Shown in pieces: positions 1-6,926 of a stretch of 23,986 nucleotides of DNA. The stretch is from DASZHA01 sp035938265 (GTDB lineage: Bacteria > Chloroflexota > Dormibacteria > DASZGP01), in the NCBI GenBank assembly GCA_035938265.1, contig DASZHA010000032.1:1-23986 (forward strand), given 5' to 3'. Made by a program: the position numbers and the translations under genes. Positions within the stretch are counted from its first letter, which is position 1. Each line of letters starts with the position of its first letter. The notes beneath the pieces were generated by a model. It was not told where the DNA came from, searched no databases, and worked only from the letters and a program-made list of their open reading frames with translations.

Positions 1-445
1 GCCCAAGCTCCAGGCCTACCTCTCCCGTGACCTGCCACGGATCACGTCGGGACGCTATTCCGAAGCGGTGGTCAACGACAAGTTCGAGGTCATGGTGAGG
101 GCTCCCGAAACCAACCAGATGGTGGACCTGGGCCGTCTCAGTCGGGGCACCCAACAGCAGGTCTACCTGCTGCTGCGCCTGGGCCTCCTCGACATCGTCG
201 GCTCCAAGGCCGAACGGCTGCCGCTTTTCCTTGACGACGCCCTCGCATTGAGCGACGACGACCGCCGCTCCGAGCTGCTTAAGGTGCTGGAGTCCGAGGA
301 CCGCCAGGTGATCTACTTCACGGCGCAGGAGACAACGGCCGCGTCGGCGTTCGGGGATGCCTGGCACCGCGTCGCCCTGCCCGGCCCCAGGGCCGCCGGC
401 AGCGCGCCGCCCGAGCTGAAGGTTCTCGACTCGCCGCGGGGTTAG
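1..445 (+). CDS. C-terminal part of SMC/YhaN-like ABC-class ATPase (partial)
   Basis: The reading frame is open from the first base of the window, so the start lies upstream. The visible ~147 residues hold the distal half of an ABC-type ATPase head. There is an ABC signature-like stretch LSRGTQQQ, then a hydrophobic strand ending LPLFLDDAL (Walker B plus D-loop), then a last strand YFTAQE where the H-loop would be. LS-x-GTQQQ followed by FLDDAL is typical of the AAA_23/YhaN and SbcC-like coiled-coil ATPases that work with DNA or with a nuclease partner. The H-loop position has no histidine, as far as an unaligned reading can tell. The partner gene (SbcD/YhaO type) would be expected upstream, outside the window. 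The gene ends TAG at 443-445, overlapping by 4 bp the stop of the convergent M24-like gene. The ATPase class is fairly sure; the subfamily is not. Confidence 0.82.
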   Translation, partial: PKLQAYLSRDLPRITSGRYSEAVVNDKFEVMVRAPETNQMVDLGRLSRGTQQQVYLLLRLGLLDIVGSKAERLPLFLDDALALSDDDRRSELLKVLESEDRQVIYFTAQETTAASAFGDAWHRVALPGPRAAGSAPPELKVLDSPRG

Positions 446-1608
446 GCGCTCGCCCCGCCTCCGGGTCGGCGCTCCAGGATCCCGACCCGCGTGATGTCCT
501 CATCGTCGGAGAGCGGCCACTCTGAACCGGGATGGCGGGTCAGCCACTCCAGGCCTTCGGCTGTGACCAGGTAGGTGTCCTCCGACTTGGCCCCGGGGAC
601 CGTCGGGTTCCAGGCGGTGGCCATGCCCGCCTCCAGCGTGTAGGACTCGTCGGGCTTGCCGAGGACCTCGCGGCCGGCATATCCGGTGGTGCCGCCCTGG
701 TGGTGCTCCTTCCAGTCGTCGTAGAAGCCGCCCGCGGCGTAGGCCTGCTCACCGGCGCGGAAGGCGTCACCCAGCGTCATGCCGGGGCGGCTGCCGGCCA
801 GGTAGGCGCGGTCGACGGCCACTACGGTGGCGTGCTTCTCCAGCCGCTCCGCCGGGGGGGCGCCGAAGCTGAGGCAGCGGGTGACCGAGGCGTGGAGGCC
901 GTGACGTTCGGCCGTCACCGACGCGATCAACCCGCCCTCGACCGAGGCTGGGGTCGGAACCAGGTGGCGGAAGCGCTCGGCCCGGGCCCGGGTGCCGACG
1001 AGGACCACGCCGGCCTCGATGTCCCGGGCCTTGAGCGCGGCAGCGATGGTGCCGGCCACCTCGAGCTCGGACCAGCCTTCGCGAGCTTCCAGCAGCGCGG
1101 TCTCGAGCGCCTCGCTGGCGTCCACGCCCAGCGCCCGGTAGCGGGAGGCATCGGACTCGCCCAGCCGCTGGCGGTCGTGGGCCAGCAGGGGCTCGGCCAA
1201 GCCCCAGCCGGGGACGGCGACGTCGCTGGCCCAGCGCGTGGCCGAGGGCACCTGGGCGCGGGCCGACTGCCAGAGGGGCAGCTGGTACCAGGGCCGCATA
1301 ACCACCGGCAGAGGCAGGTCGGCGAACGGCTCGGCTCGCACCCGCGCCTCCTCGTTGTTGGGGACCAAAAGCCAGGCGCCGCTGTCGGTGACCAGCAGGC
1401 CGCAGAGCCCAAGAGGGGAGTCGAGGACGACGCGGTTGCCGCGGCCGCCGGTCAACCAGGCGACGTTGGCCCAGCCCTCGAGGTAGACGGCTTCGACCTC
1501 GGCCGCGCCCATCGCTGCCCGCAGCTTTGAGAGCTTGGCCCTGACCTCGGCCTGGTCGCCATAGGCACGGCTCGCCGGGCCGGCCTCGACCAGCCCCCAG
1601 TCCGCCAT
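442..1608 (-). CDS. M24-family 'pita-bread' protein, creatinase/Xaa-Pro-dipeptidase-like, metal site degenerate
   Basis: This 388-residue protein (ATG at 1608, MADWG) has a creatinase-type N-terminal domain (about residues 20-150) and a C-terminal pita-bread domain (about 155-355). The motif HHQGG (302-306) aligns with the GHGIG histidine of M24 enzymes, and SEDT (342-345) with the last Glu of the family. The positions of the two metal-binding Asp seem to be Ser230 and Ser241, and the first Glu seems to be Asn334 (AWNP in place of the usual EPG). Most dinuclear-metal ligands are therefore absent. Creatinase itself uses this fold without metal, so a metal-free C-N hydrolase or a non-catalytic role are both possible. 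The frame is open further upstream, but those codons would overlap the preceding gene; starting at 1608 leaves a 4-bp gap after the split-barrel gene, so the two are probably co-transcribed. Family is firm, activity unknown. Confidence 0.85.
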   Translation of the reverse strand: MADWGLVEAGPASRAYGDQAEVRAKLSKLRAAMGAAEVEAVYLEGWANVAWLTGGRGNRVVLDSPLGLCGLLVTDSGAWLLVPNNEEARVRAEPFADLPLPVVMRPWYQLPLWQSARAQVPSATRWASDVAVPGWGLAEPLLAHDRQRLGESDASRYRALGVDASEALETALLEAREGWSELEVAGTIAAALKARDIEAGVVLVGTRARAERFRHLVPTPASVEGGLIASVTAERHGLHASVTRCLSFGAPPAERLEKHATVVAVDRAYLAGSRPGMTLGDAFRAGEQAYAAGGFYDDWKEHHQGGTTGYAGREVLGKPDESYTLEAGMATAWNPTVPGAKSEDTYLVTAEGLEWLTRHPGSEWPLSDDEDITRVGILERRPGGGASA

Positions 1609-1612
1609 CCGC

Positions 1613-2140
1613 CTAGCCTGGCGGGCTGGGGTTGAAGGCGACGTTGCCGGGGTCGAGCTTGCGGAAGTCCCAGCTGACGATCTTCTCGGGTCGCAGCCGC
1701 AGCCAGGCGTGGCGGCCGTCGTGGAAGACGACATCCCCGCCCATGTACCGGCGCGCCAGGATCAGCTCAGGCGCCTCCAGCTCGGGGTTCGGGTCCCCGG
1801 TTCGCGGCTGCTCGCCGACGGGCTCGACCCGGCCGATGAACTCAATGCCACGGAGCTCGAAGTAATCGTCGCCGGTATCGACCACCACCGAAACCCGCGG
1901 GTCGCGCATCAGGTTGGTCCACCGCTGGCTCTTGAGGATGGAGTAGAGCCAGATGCTGGCGCCATCCCACGCGTACCACATGGGGGTGACGTGGGGGCGG
2001 CCGTCGAAGCCGATCGAGCCGACCCGGCAGGTTCGCTGCTCGGCCAGCAGCTGCTCCATCTCCTCGGGCGTCAGGGCAATCCGGCGGGCCCGCCGTTGCT
2101 GCTGGGGTGGGGTGGGGGTGCTGCCCTCGGGTTCGGTCAT
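1613..2140 (-). CDS. Pyridoxamine 5'-phosphate oxidase-like split-barrel protein (FMN or F420)
   Basis: A 175-residue protein with a Pro/Gln/Arg-rich leader (1-20) and then the split beta-barrel of the PPOX superfamily. Recognisable parts are the first strands with CRVGSIGFDGRPHVTPMWYAWDG (about 37-60; typical 'V-T-P-hydrophobic-W/Y' stretch), the cofactor-phosphate loop SQRWTNLMRDPRVSVVVD (about 71-88), and a C-terminal WLRLRPEKIVSWDFRK that closes the barrel. In high-GC Terrabacteria this type often binds F420 or FMN and reduces or oxidises small molecules; the substrate cannot be read from the sequence. The ATG at 2140 has no Shine-Dalgarno, but a CATAAT box lies 8 nt upstream, so the mRNA may be leaderless or nearly so. 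It is first in a two-gene minus-strand unit with the M24-like gene. Confidence 0.83.
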   Translation of the reverse strand: MTEPEGSTPTPPQQQRRARRIALTPEEMEQLLAEQRTCRVGSIGFDGRPHVTPMWYAWDGASIWLYSILKSQRWTNLMRDPRVSVVVDTGDDYFELRGIEFIGRVEPVGEQPRTGDPNPELEAPELILARRYMGGDVVFHDGRHAWLRLRPEKIVSWDFRKLDPGNVAFNPSPPG

Positions 2141-2148
2141 CGAGGCGG

Positions 2149-2154
2149 ATTATG
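2149..2154 (-). promoter_or_regulatory. Candidate -10 box CATAAT of split-barrel/M24 unit
   Basis: On the minus strand CATAAT (5 of 6 matches to TATAAT) ends 8 nt before the ATG at 2140. No Shine-Dalgarno is visible, so transcription would start at or next to the start codon. No convincing -35 box is seen. Confidence 0.38.
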
Positions 2155-2213
2155 CCCGACCCGGCGGCCGAGCCGCCTCCACATCCTCGGCGTCGGCGGC
2201 CCATGGTGGGGGC

Positions 2214-2322
2214 ATGTGTCAACGTTCCATGTCACACGATTTCGGGTTGACTTTTTAGTGCGGCTGGGGGTACTGTCACGTACAACGCACCGCGTCATGA
2301 CTGATGTGTCATATTCTATGAT
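2214..2322 (+). promoter_or_regulatory. Leader of acyl-CoA dehydrogenase: TGTCA repeats, inverted repeat, -10 candidates
   Basis: This AT-richer stretch separates the divergent split-barrel and acyl-CoA dehydrogenase genes. The octamer ATGTGTCA occurs twice (2214-2221 and 2304-2311), with related ATGTCACA at 2229-2236 and TGTCAC at 2274-2279. Bases 2297-2312 form an inverted repeat ATGAC-N6-GTCAT, overlapping the 8-bp palindrome GTCATGAC (2294-2301). A TTGACT (2247-2252) with TACTGT 18 bp later (2271-2276) and a TATGAT (2317-2322) are promoter candidates; the first has the better -35. The arrangement fits a regulator-controlled promoter, for instance a TetR- or FadR-type fatty-acid regulator, but that identity is inference. 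Confidence 0.45.
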
Positions 2323-2357
2323 CCGTCGGACGGACGCAGGCTTGAATCATTGTCCGG

Positions 2358-2380
2358 CCGGGGGTCCTTCGAGCCCCCGG
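2358..2380 (+). promoter_or_regulatory. Hairpin in 5' leader of acyl-CoA dehydrogenase mRNA
   Basis: A 7-bp GC-only stem (CCGGGGG at 2358-2364 with CCCCCGG at 2374-2380) and a 9-nt loop lies 8 bp upstream of the CGAGG ribosome-binding site (2389-2393). It could protect the mRNA end or tune translation; it has no T-run, so it is not a plain terminator. Confidence 0.3.
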
Positions 2381-2399
2381 AGGACTATCGAGGTACCCC

Positions 2400-3605
2400 A
2401 TGATCAGCTTTGAACTGAGCGCTGAGCAGCTCGAGATGAAGCAGTGGATCCACGAGTTCGCGGAGAAGAAGATTCGCCCGGCGGCCGCGGAGTGGGACGA
2501 GAAGGAAGAGATGCCCTGGCCCATCATCCAGGAGGCGGCCGAGGTCGGCATCTACTCGGTTGACTTCCTGCAGCAGACCTTCGCCGGCGACCCCACCGGG
2601 CTGCTCGGCCCGATCGCCCAGGAGGAGCTCTTCTGGGGCGACGCCGGTATCGGGCTGGCGATCATGGGCTCCAGCCTGGCCGCCGCCGGCATCTTCGCCA
2701 GCGGTACCCCCGACCAGGTGATGCAGTGGATCCCCGAGTGCTACGGAAGTCCCACCGACATCAAGCTGGGCGCGTTCGCCGTGACCGAGCCCAACGCCGG
2801 CTCCGACGTCCGCAGCCTCAAGACCACGGCCAAGCGCGACGGTGACGACTGGGTGCTGAACGGCACCAAGGTCTTCATCACCAACGGCGGCATCGCCGAC
2901 ACCCACGTGGTGGTGGCCTCCGTCGACCCCGAGCTGGGCGCCAAGGGTCAGGCGACGTTCGTGGTCCCCAAGGGCACCAAGGGCATCAGCCAGGGCCAGA
3001 AGCATAAGAAGCTCGGCATCCGCGCCTCCCACACGGCCGAGGTCGTCCTCGACGACTGCCGCATCCCCGGCGACTACCTGCTGGGTGGCGAGGAGAAGCT
3101 CGAGGCCCGCCTGGCCAAGGCCAAGGAGGGCCACGTGGGCAAAGGCTCTGGGGCGCTGCGCACCTTCGAGATGACCCGCCCGCTGGTGGGCGCCCAGGCC
3201 GTCGGCATCGCCCGCGCCGCCTACGAGTACGCGCTCGACTACGCCAAGGAGCGCGAGGCATTCGGCCGCCCCATCATCGAGAACCAGGCGATCGCCTTCA
3301 AGCTGGCCGACATGTGCACCGAGATCGAGGCGTCGCGGATGCTGGTCTGGCACGCGGCCTGGATGGCGGCTCAGCAGAAGGACTTCGACAAGGGCCAGGG
3401 CTCGATGTCCAAGCTCAAAGCCGGCGAGACCGCGGTCTGGGTCACCGAGCAGGCCATCCAGATCCTGGGCGGCTACGGCTACATCCGCGAGTACCCCGTG
3501 GAGCGCTGGTATCGCGACTCCAAGATCTACACCATTTTCGAGGGCACCTCAGAGATCCAGCGGCTGGTTATCAGCCGCGCCATCTCCGGCAACCGGGCGA
3601 TGTAG
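2400..3605 (+). CDS. Acyl-CoA dehydrogenase
   Basis: A full-length 401-residue FAD flavoenzyme that would oxidise an acyl-CoA to the 2,3-enoyl-CoA and pass electrons to ETF. The N-terminal helical domain covers about 1-120. The family signature FAVTEPNAGSDV lies at 126-137, the beta domain with NGTKVFITNG at 154-163, and the C-terminal helical domain holds QILGGYGYIREYPVERWYRD (353-372) and the catalytic base Glu381 in IFEGTSEIQ. A charged stretch around 231-255 (EEKLEARLAKAKEGHVGK) replaces the short loop of textbook enzymes, and marks a subclass. ATG at 2400 is preceded by CGAGG with a 6-nt spacer. The gene stands alone, with its own leader and a hairpin right after the stop. Chain-length specificity is not readable; a branched-chain or isobutyryl-type role cannot be excluded. 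Confidence 0.95.
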   Translation: MISFELSAEQLEMKQWIHEFAEKKIRPAAAEWDEKEEMPWPIIQEAAEVGIYSVDFLQQTFAGDPTGLLGPIAQEELFWGDAGIGLAIMGSSLAAAGIFASGTPDQVMQWIPECYGSPTDIKLGAFAVTEPNAGSDVRSLKTTAKRDGDDWVLNGTKVFITNGGIADTHVVVASVDPELGAKGQATFVVPKGTKGISQGQKHKKLGIRASHTAEVVLDDCRIPGDYLLGGEEKLEARLAKAKEGHVGKGSGALRTFEMTRPLVGAQAVGIARAAYEYALDYAKEREAFGRPIIENQAIAFKLADMCTEIEASRMLVWHAAWMAAQQKDFDKGQGSMSKLKAGETAVWVTEQAIQILGGYGYIREYPVERWYRDSKIYTIFEGTSEIQRLVISRAISGNRAM

Positions 3606-3607
3606 CC

Positions 3608-3627
3608 GGCGGGGGTCCGCCCCCGCC
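3608..3627 (+). terminator. GC hairpin terminator between convergent genes
   Basis: A perfect 8-bp stem GGCGGGGG / CCCCCGCC with a TCCG loop starts 3 nt after the acyl-CoA dehydrogenase stop and sits 12 nt before the stop of the convergent methyltransferase. No T-run follows, which is common in GC-rich genomes; it could serve both directions. Confidence 0.6.
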
Positions 3628-3638
3628 TCTCGGTGGCG

Positions 3639-4460
3639 CTATGGCCTGCGGGCCCGGATCGAGAAGCTCAGCGGGATCCGCGGCCGGCCCGGTGGCATCC
3701 GGTACCAGCGGCCGGGCTCGTCGGGATCGTCTTCGTCCAGCTCCAGGATCGGCAGCATCTGGAACGTGATGCGGTCGTGCTCGTGGACAAACTCGATCAC
3801 CAGGCCGGCGTCGGCGAGGGCGCTGACGACCTGGCCCAGGGTCCAGGTCCACTCGTACGTGCGGCGGTTGACGACGGCCTCCTCGCGGTCGGCATAGCTG
3901 CCCTGGCTCTCGAACTCCTGGGGGAAATGGCCGGGGAAGTAGTCGTACCTGACCGCCAGGTCGGGACTCTCGTCGTCGAAGGTCCAGGCGACGGGATGGC
4001 CCTCGGCGATGTAGAACACGCCACCCGGTTCCAGGAAGTGGGCCACCACCTCGGCCCAGTGGCCGAGGTCCGGCAGCCAGCCGATCACGCCCCACGAGGT
4101 GAAGACGATGTCGAAGGTGCCATCGAGGTTGTTGGGCAGGTCGTCGATCGCCGAGAGCACGAAGGTGGCGTCGACGGCGCAGGCGGCGGCCAGCCGGCGG
4201 GCCTCGTCGACCGCCGCCTCGGCAAAGTCCACGCCGGTGACCAGCGCCCCGAGGCGCGCCCAGGAGACGGTCTCGGTCCCGATGTGGCACTGCAGGTGCA
4301 GCAGCCGCCGCCCCTCGACCGGGCCCACCTCGTCGACCTCCAGGCGGTGCAGCGAGCTGCCGCCGCCGCGCAGCCGGTCGAGGTCGTAGAAGGCGGTGCC
4401 GGGGTGAAGGCGGGCCAGCTCGTTCCAGCGGCGCTTGTTGACCTCCAGGTACTCGCTCAT
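3639..4460 (-). CDS. Class I SAM-dependent methyltransferase
   Basis: A 273-residue Rossmann-fold methyltransferase. Motif I is LLHLQCHIGTETVSWARLG (53-71), followed by the acidic strand end VTGVDF (75-79; Asp78 should bind the SAM ribose), motif II-like SAIDDLP (103-109), the strand FDIVFTSWGVIGWLPD (116-131) and LEPGGVFYIAEGHP (143-156). The C-terminal half is rich in aromatic and acidic residues and probably forms the substrate lid. Such YcgJ/type-11-like enzymes are widespread and their substrates (small molecules, lipids) are rarely known. It lies 26 bp downstream of the one-TM protein on the same strand, so the two may share an mRNA. No Shine-Dalgarno is seen before the ATG. The next gene on the opposite side converges on it. 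Confidence 0.85.
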   Translation of the reverse strand: MSEYLEVNKRRWNELARLHPGTAFYDLDRLRGGGSSLHRLEVDEVGPVEGRRLLHLQCHIGTETVSWARLGALVTGVDFAEAAVDEARRLAAACAVDATFVLSAIDDLPNNLDGTFDIVFTSWGVIGWLPDLGHWAEVVAHFLEPGGVFYIAEGHPVAWTFDDESPDLAVRYDYFPGHFPQEFESQGSYADREEAVVNRRTYEWTWTLGQVVSALADAGLVIEFVHEHDRITFQMLPILELDEDDPDEPGRWYRMPPGRPRIPLSFSIRARRP

Positions 4461-4486
4461 CGGCTATGGGACGACGGCGATCACGC

Positions 4487-5413
4487 CTACTGCACCACGA
4501 CAGTCACGCTGTAGGCGTTGCCGTTGGCGATGCCGATGCCCAGGTCGGTCCTACCGCTGGCGAGGCCTTGATATGTCGTCACGAAGCCGTTGTCAGTGCC
4601 GCCGACCTTGTCGCAGGCGACCTGTCGTAGCACCTGCGGATTGGAAACCTCAGGGCAGGCCTCGGCGCCCCGGAAGAGGATGGGTGAGCTGGTCTGGCCG
4701 ATGGAGAGTGTGGCGATGATGTTTTGACTCTGCGAAGGCGTCACCACGACACAGCCGCGGGCACAGGGGTTGTTCTGGCCCTGGGCCGCCCCGGTGGCCC
4801 CCGCGAAGAGGGCGGGGAGGAAACGGAGCCCGAAGAAGATGCCGACGACGATCAGGAGGACGGCGGTGCCGCTGAGCCCGGCGGCTCGCGCGCGCCGGCC
4901 ACGGCCGTACATCAGGTTGCGCTCGACGTAGTCGACCTGGCCGATGCCGGGCGCCGCCTCGCCGCGCTCCAGTCGCTTTACGACGTCGCGGACGAGGCCG
5001 GCCGAGGGACTTCCCGGCGGCCGTCCCCTGGCTTCGACGACGCCCCCCGGCGCGATGGTCCAAACCGCCGAGCTGACCGCCGCACCATCCACCGGCCCGG
5101 CCCGGGCGCTGCCGTCGACAGCGATCACCAGCACCCCGGGGGTGACGCGTCGCTGGATGGCGTTGGCGGTGAGGTTCTGCGCCGCCCATGCCGCCACCGC
5201 TCGAGCCGCCTCCTGGGGGTCGACGCCGGGCTCGGTGAAGCCGATCAACGAGGGCCGCGGCCCCAGGTGCTTGAGGGCCAGGCGGACGAAGCGGTCCCGG
5301 ATACCGGTGAAGCGCTCGTCACTGGCGTCGATTAACCGGTAGCCCGAGGGCACGATACGCAGCAGCGCCGCCCGGGCCAGGTCGTCGGCGGTGTAGGGCT
5401 GGTTATCCTCCAT
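4487..5413 (-). CDS. Uncharacterised one-TM protein with four-Cys outer domain
   Basis: I do not recognise this 308-residue protein. Three parts are visible. Residues 1-170 form a soluble domain with alternating helices and strands (for example LVIAVDGSARAGPV and VSSAVWTIAPGGVVEARG). An Arg-rich stop RGRRAR at 171-176 precedes a single membrane helix at about 180-203. The last 100 residues contain Cys217, Cys221, Cys253 and Cys267 and are rich in Ser, Gln and Gly. The positive-inside rule puts the N-terminal domain in the cytoplasm and the Cys-containing domain outside, where two disulfides could form. This layout would suit a sensor or an envelope-linked factor, but that is inference. The ATG at 5413 has TATCGT 6 nt upstream and no Shine-Dalgarno. 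It diverges from the SRPBCC gene with only 38 bp between start codons. Confidence 0.72.
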   Translation of the reverse strand: MEDNQPYTADDLARAALLRIVPSGYRLIDASDERFTGIRDRFVRLALKHLGPRPSLIGFTEPGVDPQEAARAVAAWAAQNLTANAIQRRVTPGVLVIAVDGSARAGPVDGAAVSSAVWTIAPGGVVEARGRPPGSPSAGLVRDVVKRLERGEAAPGIGQVDYVERNLMYGRGRRARAAGLSGTAVLLIVVGIFFGLRFLPALFAGATGAAQGQNNPCARGCVVVTPSQSQNIIATLSIGQTSSPILFRGAEACPEVSNPQVLRQVACDKVGGTDNGFVTTYQGLASGRTDLGIGIANGNAYSVTVVVQ

Positions 5414-5418
5414 GTGGA

Positions 5419-5425
5419 TACGATA
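5419..5425. promoter_or_regulatory. Overlapping divergent -10 boxes
   Basis: On the minus strand TATCGT (5425 to 5420) ends 6 nt before the ATG at 5413. On the plus strand TACGAT (5419-5424) would start transcription near 5431, just before the GAGGAGG site of the SRPBCC gene. The two boxes share almost the same bases, so the promoters may exclude each other. No good -35 boxes are seen. Confidence 0.38.
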
Positions 5426-5451
5426 GGGCGCATTCGCGAGGAGGTCTGGAC

Positions 5452-5979
5452 GTGGGCAACACGGTTGAGAACAGCATCGAGATCGACGGTCCCATCGGCG
5501 ACGTGTTCGCCTTCGTCGACGACTACCAGAACGTGACCAAGTACATCGTGGGCATGACGGAGTACAAGCCGCTAACCAAGCAGACCAGCGGCAAGGGCTC
5601 GCAATTTCGGTTCGTCAAGAAGACAACCGGGCTGCCGGACATCAAGTCCGACGTTGAGATCACTGACTGGACCAAGGACAAGAAGATCAGCTTCAAGTCG
5701 TTCGCCGGCTTTGACAACGGCGGCACCTACACGTTCTCGACCAAGGGTGGGGCGACGGTGGTCAAGCTGAGCAATTCCTATGACCTCGCCAGCCTGATGG
5801 GGGGCGGCCGCGGTGGGATCTTTGGCGGCATCGGTAAGGCCGTCGGGGGCGTCGCCTCCAAGGCGGCCGAGGGCCAGGTGCGCAAGGACCTGACCAGGTC
5901 GCTGGAGAACCTCCGCGACAAGGTAGAGGCGACAGCCAAGAAGCCCCCGGCCAAGAAAGCGGCGGCCCGAAAGGCATAG
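5452..5979 (+). CDS. SRPBCC/START-like (polyketide-cyclase-type) protein with Lys-Ala tail
   Basis: A 175-residue protein starting at GTG 5452, chosen because GAGGAGG (5438-5444) lies 7 nt upstream. Residues 1-115 read as a SRPBCC helix-grip fold: an opening strand with ENSIEIDGPIGDVFAFVDDYQNV, the paired strands SDVEITDWTKDKKISFKSF and GTYTFSTKGGATVVKLSNSYD. A Gly-rich linker (118-135, GGGRGGIFGGIGKAVGG) follows, then an amphipathic helix with VRKDLTRSLENLRDKVEA and a basic tail KKPPAKKAAARKA. The fold binds hydrophobic ligands in a deep cavity. The basic tail is like that of histone-H1-like proteins and might touch nucleic acid or acidic lipid; this is only a guess. The hydrolase gene follows after 8 bp, so they form an operon. 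Confidence 0.8.
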   Translation: MGNTVENSIEIDGPIGDVFAFVDDYQNVTKYIVGMTEYKPLTKQTSGKGSQFRFVKKTTGLPDIKSDVEITDWTKDKKISFKSFAGFDNGGTYTFSTKGGATVVKLSNSYDLASLMGGGRGGIFGGIGKAVGGVASKAAEGQVRKDLTRSLENLRDKVEATAKKPPAKKAAARKA

Positions 5980-5987
5980 GACAGACG

Positions 5988-6887
5988 GTGAGCCCCCGCC
6001 GGCAGGCCGGCGCCGCCGGCAAGCTCCACGCTGCTCAGACGGCGCCGGACAACGCACCCGTCGAGCTGGAGCCGCAGCATGCCCAGGTCGGGCCGGCCAG
6101 CGTCTACCACTACGACGTGGGCACCGGCCCGGCGGTGCTGCTGCTGCACGGCTGGAACCACCACGCCGAGGCCTGGATCCGAAACGTCGGGCCGCTGTCG
6201 AAGGCGGGGTACCGGGTGGTGGTCCCCGACCTGCCTGGCTTTGGCCGGTCAGGCATGCCCCGGATCGACTACTCGCTCAAGGGCTATGCCCGCTTCGTCA
6301 CCCGCTTCCTCGACGAGCTGGGCATCGACCGGGCGACGATCGCGGGCAGCTCGATGGGCGGCGCCATCGCGCTGAAGACCGCCGCCGACCACCCCGAGCG
6401 CGTCAGCGCCGTCGTCGGCGTCGACCCGGCGGGGATGTTCACCAGCGCGCCCAAGCTCTGGTCGCTGCTGGCGTCGCCGCTCTTGAGGGCCGCGGTGCGG
6501 CCCTTCGTGGGTCACCGTCGCATCCTCGAGGAGTCGCACAAAAACGCCTATTACGACCGGGCGCTGTCGTCACCTCAGCAGGTCGACGTGATGGCCGAGG
6601 CCCACCTGCAGCCGGGGTACAAGGAGCACTTCATGCGGATGGCCGAGCGCCTGACGGACTCCGAGCAGGAGCTGCTCTGGGATGTGCTGCCGCAGCTGAA
6701 GATGCCGGTGCTGGTGACCTGGGGACGCCAGGACCGGACCCTGCCGGTGCAGCACGCCTACCGGGCCGCACAGCGCATGCCGGGCGCCGAGCTCATCCTC
6801 TACGACCAGTGCGGGCACCTGCCGATGTACGAGAAGGCCGAGGACTTCAACCGCGACCTGGTCGACTTCCTGCGCCGGCGCCTCTGA
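5988..6887 (+). CDS. Alpha/beta hydrolase (esterase/lipase type)
   Basis: A 299-residue alpha/beta hydrolase with a complete triad: Ser122 in the nucleophile elbow GSSMGG (120-125), Asp249 in GRQDRTLPV, and His277 in QCGHLPMYE. The oxyanion-hole motif is HGW at 54-56. The helical cap is about 150-225. The first ~35 residues (SPRRQAGAAGKLHAAQTAP...) are basic and low in complexity and precede the fold. GTG at 5988 is supported by TAGGA at 5977-5981, 6 nt away, which overlaps the stop of the SRPBCC gene. Closest general relatives are meta-cleavage-product hydrolases and BphD/YbfF-like esterases, but the substrate cannot be named. A hairpin follows the stop, and the next gene is convergent. Confidence 0.9.
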   Translation: MSPRRQAGAAGKLHAAQTAPDNAPVELEPQHAQVGPASVYHYDVGTGPAVLLLHGWNHHAEAWIRNVGPLSKAGYRVVVPDLPGFGRSGMPRIDYSLKGYARFVTRFLDELGIDRATIAGSSMGGAIALKTAADHPERVSAVVGVDPAGMFTSAPKLWSLLASPLLRAAVRPFVGHRRILEESHKNAYYDRALSSPQQVDVMAEAHLQPGYKEHFMRMAERLTDSEQELLWDVLPQLKMPVLVTWGRQDRTLPVQHAYRAAQRMPGAELILYDQCGHLPMYEKAEDFNRDLVDFLRRRL

Positions 6888-6900
6888 GCCGCGAATCCAA

Positions 6901-6922
6901 CACCGCCACCGCAGAGGCGGTG
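6901..6922 (+). terminator. Hairpin between convergent genes
   Basis: A 7-bp stem CACCGCC / GGCGGTG with an 8-nt loop lies 13 nt after the hydrolase stop and 4 nt before the stop of the opposing membrane protein. There is no T-run on either strand; probably a bidirectional terminator. Confidence 0.45.
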
Positions 6923-6926
6923 CCGG

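Noticed and set aside
532..1530. Long plus-strand open frame (332 codons) opposite the M24-like gene
   Set aside because: Its translation is Gly/Val/Ala/Gln-rich with no domain; it is the antisense shadow of a well-supported gene in GC-rich DNA.
2385..3353. Minus-strand open frame of 322 codons within the acyl-CoA dehydrogenase
   Set aside because: Antisense shadow of an enzyme with clear signatures; low-complexity product (repeated LG, GD, AH).
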